Below are positions 14,083 to 17,642 of a stretch of 17,642 bases of DNA, one piece after another. Position 1 is the first letter of the stretch; every line of letters begins with the position of its first letter. Source of the DNA: Thermococcus sp. (lineage in GTDB: Archaea > Methanobacteriota_B > Thermococci > Thermococcales > Thermococcaceae); contig JAMONK010000029.1 in assembly GCA_027065835.1 (NCBI GenBank), forward strand, positions 1 to 17,642, written 5' to 3'. A program made the position numbers and the translations under genes. The notes beneath the pieces were generated by a model, which was not told where the DNA came from, did not search any database, and saw only the letters and a program-made list of their open reading frames with translations.

Positions 14083-14166
14083 ACGTGCCCCACGTTAGAT
14101 AGACAATTGACGATATAATGTTTAACGAATGTCTATCAGAAAACCTTTTATACAATGAAGTTGTAT
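14083..14166. promoter_or_regulatory. Cluster of inverted repeats upstream of the 69-aa gene
   Basis: Three perfect inverted repeats occur between the srp54 promoter and the 69-aa gene. ACGTG-CCC-CACGT spans 14083-14095. GATAGACA (14098-14105) pairs with TGTCTATC (14130-14137) across 24 bases. ATACAA-TGAAG-TTGTAT spans 14150-14166 and overlaps the TATA box TTTTATAC (14146-14153). The last is placed like an operator that would block TBP binding. The proteins that bind are unknown. Confidence 0.5.
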
Positions 14167-14184
14167 AGTATCATGGTGATATCT

Positions 14185-14394
14185 ATGACTACGGTAATTA
14201 AACGTGACACCCGGAAGTTTATGAAGGAATTGCGGGTCCATTACGGCGATGTTTGGAAAATGCCCTCCAGCAGGTATCTCTCCAAGCCAGATTTCATTGT
14301 CGTTGACCCCCGCACTGGTAAAAAGACCAAGGTTAGTTTCGTATCACTCGACGATGGAGAGGTTGTCGGAGTGGTTTACGACGAGCTTGGATGA
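14185..14394 (+). CDS. Uncharacterised 69-aa protein
   Basis: I do not recognise this family. The protein starts MTTVIKRDTRKFMKELRVHY and contains PDFIVVDPRTGKKTKVSF and the C-terminal DDGEVVGVVYDELG. It is soluble, mixed basic/acidic and predicted alpha then beta. GGTGAT at 14175-14180 supports the ATG at 14185. An in-frame ATG at 14173 would fit a leaderless transcript from the TATA box at 14146-14153. It is flanked by divergent srp54 and followed by a T-rich stretch, so it is probably transcribed alone. The inverted repeat across its TATA box suggests regulation. Confidence 0.78.
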   Translation: MTTVIKRDTRKFMKELRVHYGDVWKMPSSRYLSKPDFIVVDPRTGKKTKVSFVSLDDGEVVGVVYDELG

Positions 14395-14409
14395 CTTTTT
14401 CGTCTTTTG
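14392..14409 (+). terminator. T-rich terminator after the 69-aa gene
   Basis: The sequence from the stop codon, TGACTTTTTTCGTCTTTT, has two T-runs, the usual intrinsic termination signal in Thermococcales. No strong hairpin precedes it. The rest of the gap up to 14482 shows nothing I can name. Confidence 0.45.
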
Positions 14410-14482
14410 CCTTAATCCCTTCCACGACGGGCCTGTACCTGATTTTGCCATGTTGTTTCCGTTCTACTGCGCTGTCGAGAAA

Positions 14483-14491
14483 CTATTAAAT
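14483..14491 (+). promoter_or_regulatory. TATA box of the helical-repeat protein gene
   Basis: TATTAAATA, preceded by CGAGAAAC (BRE-like), predicts a start near 14513. That leaves a leader of about 12 bases with GGTGA at 14515-14519. Confidence 0.6.
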
Positions 14492-14525
14492 ACTTGAACT
14501 CCTTAGAATCCTACGGTGAAAATAG

Positions 14526-15830
14526 ATGCCCCGCGATATTTACCGGGAGGCCCTTGATCTCGCTTCTAACATCCGAGACCGGTACCTCCGTGCGGTAACG
14601 TACGCAAAGATCGGTTATTATTTTTACAGACTAAAAAACCCCCGGTACAAGGAAGCATTTAAACGATCGTTTAACGCCCTGGAGACCATAGAAAACCCTC
14701 CCCTGATGGTGCGGGCGATGATAGAACTGGGCACCTACCTCGCCAAGGTGGGGGCACCCAGTGCGAGTAAAGTTTTCCAGCAGGCGGATGAGATCATCTC
14801 CGATTTCCCCCAACCCCTGAAGGATGAGCTCATAGAGGTCCTTGTGCTTCGTCTTTTGGAGCTTGAGATGGTGGACGATGCCCTCTTCTACGTAGTTGAT
14901 ATAGAGGACAACGTGAAGCGCAACGACCTCCTCCTCAAAATACTCCGGGTCTATCTAAAAGCCGGAAAAATGCGTAAGGCCCGTCTGATTCTTGAGCAGC
15001 TAACGGATGAACCCTGGCACTCCATAGGCTCCATCGAGACCATCAAAGAACATCTGAAGAGGGAGGAGTTCGGCAGTGCAATAAGGGTCCTTCAGGGCCT
15101 TAAGAGCGAGTACTGGCTGGGGGACGCGATGAAGGAAGTGGCCTCCTACCTTAAAACTACGGATGTTCCAAGGGCAACGTACGAGAAGTTCGTTGAGATA
15201 GCCCTTGGGATGTCAACGGAGAACGGATTCGGCATCCTAAAATCCCTCCTGGTGGGCCTTGCCGCACAGGGTGAACTGGAGTTTGTTACCGGTGTTTTGA
15301 GCAGATTGTCAGCCGAGCAGAGGTTGGAGATTGCTAGGGGGATTGTTCTGACGGTCCTTGATAACGAGACCGTTCTTGAGAAACTCGTTGACTCTTTTCA
15401 GGGACCGGAACGTGAGGAGCTTTCCCGGTTCATCCTCGACAACCTGCTGGAGTCTCCACCCGATGTTAAGTACCGGTCGCTCGTTGAGAAGATTGGGGAA
15501 GTCACGAACGACGACACGCTCCTCGTTAAGGTGGTCAGGTACTTGAGCAAACTGGGCGATTTTGGGGAGGCAGCAAAGTTCGCCGATAGGGTGAGGGGGA
15601 ACTACCTCAGGTCGCTGGCATTTGGGAGCATCGCTACTGAGAGACTCCAGCGGGGGGATATCGACGGTGCAATAGATGCGGCACTGGAGGTTAGGGACTC
15701 CAGATGGGGCTCGTGGCTTCTCAGTGAGATCCTGACGAAGATACTTGAACTGCAGGTTGAAGGCCGGATCAGGGAGGAAGACATGGAACGCAAAGCCGAG
15801 AACCAGCGTGCTTTCTGGGAGGAGGGCTAA
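14526..15830 (+). CDS. Large alpha-helical (TPR-like) repeat protein of unknown function
   Basis: The 434-aa protein seems to be helical throughout and reads as a solenoid of helix-turn-helix repeats with TPR-like spacing. Examples are PLMVRAMIELGTYLAKVGAP, LLLKILRVYLKAGKMRKARL and VVRYLSKLGDFGEAAKFADR, each showing the A/G-rich small-residue positions of TPR units. It starts MPRDIYREALDLASNIRDRY. There is no signal peptide, membrane segment, cysteine or catalytic motif. Such solenoids usually act as protein-binding scaffolds, but the partner is unknown. It has its own promoter and GGTGA ribosome binding site, and a promoter follows it, so it is likely monocistronic. Confidence 0.88.
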   Translation: MPRDIYREALDLASNIRDRYLRAVTYAKIGYYFYRLKNPRYKEAFKRSFNALETIENPPLMVRAMIELGTYLAKVGAPSASKVFQQADEIISDFPQPLKDELIEVLVLRLLELEMVDDALFYVVDIEDNVKRNDLLLKILRVYLKAGKMRKARLILEQLTDEPWHSIGSIETIKEHLKREEFGSAIRVLQGLKSEYWLGDAMKEVASYLKTTDVPRATYEKFVEIALGMSTENGFGILKSLLVGLAAQGELEFVTGVLSRLSAEQRLEIARGIVLTVLDNETVLEKLVDSFQGPEREELSRFILDNLLESPPDVKYRSLVEKIGEVTNDDTLLVKVVRYLSKLGDFGEAAKFADRVRGNYLRSLAFGSIATERLQRGDIDGAIDAALEVRDSRWGSWLLSEILTKILELQVEGRIREEDMERKAENQRAFWEEG

Positions 15831-15831
15831 C

Positions 15832-15840
15832 GTTTTAAGT
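15832..15840 (+). promoter_or_regulatory. TATA-like element of the nucleoside phosphorylase gene
   Basis: GTTTTAAGT lies just after the stop codon of the preceding gene. It predicts a start near 15862, only about 8 bases before the ATG, which would include most of the GGTGAT at 15861-15866. Confidence 0.45.
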
Positions 15841-15869
15841 CTCCCACCTTTTCTTTCCATGGTGATATC

Positions 15870-16673
15870 ATGCCGAGGATAGCGATTATTGGAGGTTCCG
15901 GAGTCTACGACCCGAAGCTTCTTCAGAACGTTAGGGAGGAGTTCGTAAGCACTCCCTACGGAAAGGTCAGGGTGAAGATAGGTGAGTACGACGGGGAGGA
16001 TGTGGCGTTTCTACCAAGACACGGTGAGGGACACAGCGTTCCGCCGCACAAGATAAACTACCGCGCCAACATCTGGGCGCTCCACGAGCTTGGTGTCGAG
16101 AGGATTCTCTCAACTTCGGCCGTGGGCTCGCTCAACGAGGCCATGAAGCCGGGGGACTTCGTTATCCTCGACCAGCTAATGGACTTCACCAAAACGAGGC
16201 ACTACACCTTCTACGACGGCGAGGAGAGCCCCCACGATAGGAAGTTCGTCGCCCACGTTGACTTCACCGACCCCTACTGTCCGGAGCTCAGGAAGGCCTT
16301 GATAACGTCCGCGAGGGAGCTTGGGTTTGAATACCATCCAACGGGAACCTACGCCTGCATGGAGGGACCGCGCTTTGAGACAAGGGCGGAGATAAGGGCG
16401 CTCAAGGTGCTCGGTGCCGACGTCGTCGGCATGACCCAGTGCCCCGAGGCAGCTCTGGCTAGGGAGCTGGAGATGTGCTACGCCAGCGTCGCCATAGTCA
16501 CCAACTTCGCCGCGGGGATAAGCAGGGAGAAGCTCACCCACACCGAGGTCGTCGAGCTGATGGCCAAAAAGAGCGAGGAGATCAAGTACCTCCTGATGAA
16601 GTCCATCAAGTACATTCCAAAGGAGAGGCGCTGTGCATGCAAGGACGCCCTGAAGGGCGCAACGGGTGAATGA
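15870..16673 (+). CDS. Purine nucleoside phosphorylase of the MTAP family
   Basis: The 267-aa enzyme belongs to the trimeric MTAP/PNP family that splits purine nucleosides with phosphate to a base and ribose-1-phosphate for salvage. IGGSGVY (7-13) and PRHGEGH (49-55) bind phosphate, and CMEGPRFETRAE (163-174) and GMTQCPEA (187-194) form the nucleoside site. The base-recognition loop reads TNFAAGIS (211-218), where strict methylthioadenosine phosphorylases have TDYDCW. Asn here suggests 6-oxopurines (inosine, guanosine) rather than methylthioadenosine, as reported for a P. furiosus PNP (recalled). The C-terminal C255-A-C257 motif resembles the CXC disulfide of hyperthermophilic members. GGTGAT at 15861-15866 precedes the ATG. 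Confidence 0.92.
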   Translation: MPRIAIIGGSGVYDPKLLQNVREEFVSTPYGKVRVKIGEYDGEDVAFLPRHGEGHSVPPHKINYRANIWALHELGVERILSTSAVGSLNEAMKPGDFVILDQLMDFTKTRHYTFYDGEESPHDRKFVAHVDFTDPYCPELRKALITSARELGFEYHPTGTYACMEGPRFETRAEIRALKVLGADVVGMTQCPEAALARELEMCYASVAIVTNFAAGISREKLTHTEVVELMAKKSEEIKYLLMKSIKYIPKERRCACKDALKGATGE

Positions 16674-16674
16674 T

Positions 16675-16692
16675 GCTTTTTCTGCTCTTTTT
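16675..16692 (+). terminator. T-rich terminator after the phosphorylase gene
   Basis: Two T-runs, CTTTTTCTGCTCTTTTTTCC, follow the stop codon directly. This is the common archaeal termination signal. There is no preceding hairpin. Confidence 0.5.
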
Positions 16693-16753
16693 TCCAGGTT
16701 ATTGGATTGCCGAAATTATAGAAGAATCACTTTATACTCCCAAGAAACGTTTG

Positions 16754-16831
16754 TGGTGCGGTGGCCGGGATTTGAACCCGGGCCAGCGGCGTGGCAGGCC
16801 GCTGTCCTAGACCAGGCTAGACTACCACCGC
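16754..16831 (-). tRNA. tRNA-Gly (anticodon GCC)
   Basis: Read on the minus strand, acceptor GCGGTGG (16831-16825) pairs with CCACCGC (16764-16758). The discriminator is A and CCA is encoded at 16756-16754. The anticodon stem is GCGGC/GCCGC with loop CTGCCAC, giving GCC (16795-16793). The T arm is CCGGG-TTCAAAT-CCCGG. It diverges from tRNA-Arg(GCG). Confidence 0.96.
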
Positions 16832-16862
16832 AGTTCAGGCCCGTAGAATACTCACCTTCGGG

Positions 16863-16910
16863 CGCTTTATAAATCTTTCGGTGAGCTGAGACGGTTAAAT
16901 TTATAAAGCG
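16863..16910. promoter_or_regulatory. Mirror-image promoters of tRNA-Gly and tRNA-Arg
   Basis: CGCTTTATAAAT (16863-16874) and ATTTATAAAGCG (16899-16910) form a perfect 12-bp inverted repeat with 24 bases between. Each arm holds the TATA box TTTATAAA of one divergent tRNA gene. The minus-strand arm follows a BRE-like CCGAAAG. Predicted starts lie about 12 bases before tRNA-Gly and 6 bases before tRNA-Arg. Confidence 0.75.
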
Positions 16911-16935
16911 TTGCCGAGAAGGGTTAGCGGGCAGT

Positions 16936-17013
16936 GCCCCGGTGGCCTAGTCTGGATAGGGCGCAAGGCTGCGGACCTTGAGGTCCGGGGTTCGAATCCC
17001 CGCCGGGGCGCCA
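16936..17013 (+). tRNA. tRNA-Arg (anticodon GCG)
   Basis: The acceptor GCCCCGG (16936-16942) pairs with CCGGGGC (17003-17009), the discriminator is G17010, and CCA is encoded at 17011-17013. The anticodon stem is CAAGG/CCTTG with loop CTGCGGA (16969-16975), giving GCG at 16971-16973. The T arm is CGGGG-TTCGAAT-CCCCG. Base composition changes just after its 3' end, and tRNA 3' ends are common integration sites in archaea. Confidence 0.96.
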
Positions 17014-17084
17014 GTTCTACAAACTTTCTATCCTAAGGTTTTTGAGCATTCTGTAACTGACGGTGTATTAACCAACCCAAAGTG

Positions 17085-17091
17085 TTTTAAG
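17085..17091 (+). promoter_or_regulatory. TATA-like element of the terminal gene
   Basis: TTTTAAG, in the same GTTTTAAGTC context as the element before the phosphorylase gene, predicts a start near 17114. That is at the ribosome binding site of the following GTG-started gene. The rest of 17014-17123 shows only a short T-run at 17038-17042. Confidence 0.4.
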
Positions 17092-17123
17092 TCGTGCTAG
17101 TAATATTCCTGTGGTGGTATTCC

Positions 17124-17642
17124 GTGTATGAGCCACGTTTGGATAACCCTCTTTCTCCGACTTTTCAACCACTAATGGACGCACTCCAAGTAAAGATGAT
17201 AATGACGCCAAAGAAGGATTTTGTATATTATGAGGATTGCGAGAATCTGGAAAATTGTGAGTATGATGTTTTGCCATGCAAAGACTTAAAACACTATTAT
17301 GATACGAAAGCCAAGGAAAAGAAACATATTTTGGCGGAAGATGTGATTTCTGCGGATATGTGCTTGCTGGATTTGATTGATTTGTTTGATGAGAAACATA
17401 CCGTCTATTTCGTCAAGGAAGGTGCTGATATTGTGGGTCTTGTGCATTACTCTGACCTTAAGAAGCATCCGGTAAGGGTGTTGTGTTATTTGATGGTCTC
17501 TGAGATTGAGTTGAAGTTTAGAGGCTTATTAAAAGAAAGATATTCTGAGAGGAGAGATGAACTCAGGGATATTCTTTCAGAGACATTGGATTGTAGCGTA
17601 TGGTCTAAACTTCAGTGTCTCAAAAAGAAAGATGAAAAGAAT
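17124..17642 (+). CDS. CBS-domain-like protein, 3' end cut by window
   Basis: The frame from GTG at 17124 is open for 173 codons to the window edge with no stop. GGTGGT at 17113-17118 is 5 bases upstream, and an in-frame ATG at 17175 is an alternative start. The protein holds VKMIMTPKKDFVYYED (23-38), like the start of a CBS domain. LAEDVISADMCLLDLIDLFD (70-89) and YFVKEGADIVGLVHYSDLKK (95-114) follow, resembling a CBS second half (hydrophobic strand, G-x-V-G, then S-D-L). A helical region RVLCYLMVSEIELKFRGLLK (118-137) and a charged segment come after. CBS domains usually bind adenine nucleotides. GC is about 36% over 17161-17400, far below the rest of the window, and codons are AT-rich (TTG, AGA, GAT). 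It may be acquired DNA. The function is unknown. Confidence 0.75.
   Translation, partial: MYEPRLDNPLSPTFQPLMDALQVKMIMTPKKDFVYYEDCENLENCEYDVLPCKDLKHYYDTKAKEKKHILAEDVISADMCLLDLIDLFDEKHTVYFVKEGADIVGLVHYSDLKKHPVRVLCYLMVSEIELKFRGLLKERYSERRDELRDILSETLDCSVWSKLQCLKKKDEKN

Noticed and set aside
14006..14155. 50-codon N-terminal extension of SRP54
   Set aside because: It would cover the TATA box at 14037-14045, and no SRP54 has such an extension. GGTGGGAG supports the start at 14005.
15309..15860. 183-codon minus-strand frame opposite the helical-repeat gene
   Set aside because: The plus-strand frame is longer, has a promoter and ribosome binding site and gives a coherent helical protein. The reverse frame does not.
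17131..17176. Alternative short frame from ATG at 17128 near the terminal gene start
   Set aside because: It hits a stop codon after 15 codons. The GTG frame at 17124 stays open to the window end.
1..17642. CRISPR array, insertion sequence or replication origin
   Set aside because: No regularly spaced direct repeats, transposase-like protein, terminal inverted repeats or origin repeats with an Orc1/Cdc6 gene are visible.

Overview
The window reads as chromosomal DNA of a hyperthermophilic euryarchaeon of the order Thermococcales, most likely Thermococcus. It has archaeal-type ribosomal proteins, RNA polymerase subunits D, N and K, SRP54, BRE/TATA promoters and GGTGAT/GGAGGTG ribosome binding sites. 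All seven tRNA genes have GC-rich stems and an encoded CCA. Pyrococcus/Thermococcus-like protein sequences are recognised from memory. The genus is inferred from GC content of about 55-65% in core genes (counted by eye).

Bases 1-867 hold a partial minus-strand PLP enzyme (ACC deaminase / D-cysteine desulfhydrase family) divergent from an MJ0882/RsmC-like methyltransferase. The 3' end of the methyltransferase gene overlaps a tRNA-Ser gene. Bases 853-7097 are a translation/transcription cluster on the plus strand: tRNA-Ser, uS13, uS4, uS11, RpoD, tRNA-Leu(CAG), eL18, uL13, uS9, RpoN, tRNA-Pro, RpoK, an enolase-like protein that has lost active-site residues, uS2, tRNA-Leu(TAA) and eL40. Two tRNAs lie inside the operon. 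One has its own TATA box inside the last codons of rpoD.

Bases 7141-10828 are accessory and regulatory: a PadR regulator divergent from a FUN14-family membrane protein, an MOP-superfamily flippase, a calcineurin-like phosphoesterase with all metal ligands substituted, an unexplained stretch that can fold into several helices (candidate non-coding RNA), a minus-strand tRNA-Arg(CCT) and an Lrp/AsnC regulator. Bases 10814-14005 are minus-strand: SRP54, a stand-alone RAM-domain protein and a cysteine-cluster protein form one operon, and GfcR plus a 108-aa unknown form another.

Bases 14185-16673 are plus-strand: a 69-aa unknown protein whose promoter region is rich in inverted repeats, a 434-aa helical-repeat protein and a purine nucleoside phosphorylase of the MTAP family. 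Bases 16754-17013 hold divergent tRNA-Gly(GCC) and tRNA-Arg(GCG) genes with mirror-image promoters. Directly after tRNA-Arg the base composition falls to roughly 36% GC, and an open CBS-domain-like gene runs off the end. This may be the edge of an acquired element, but neither an integrase nor a duplicated tRNA end is visible. I see no CRISPR array, insertion sequence or replication origin. Starts, promoters and functions are judged from sequence alone, and homologies are from memory of the families.
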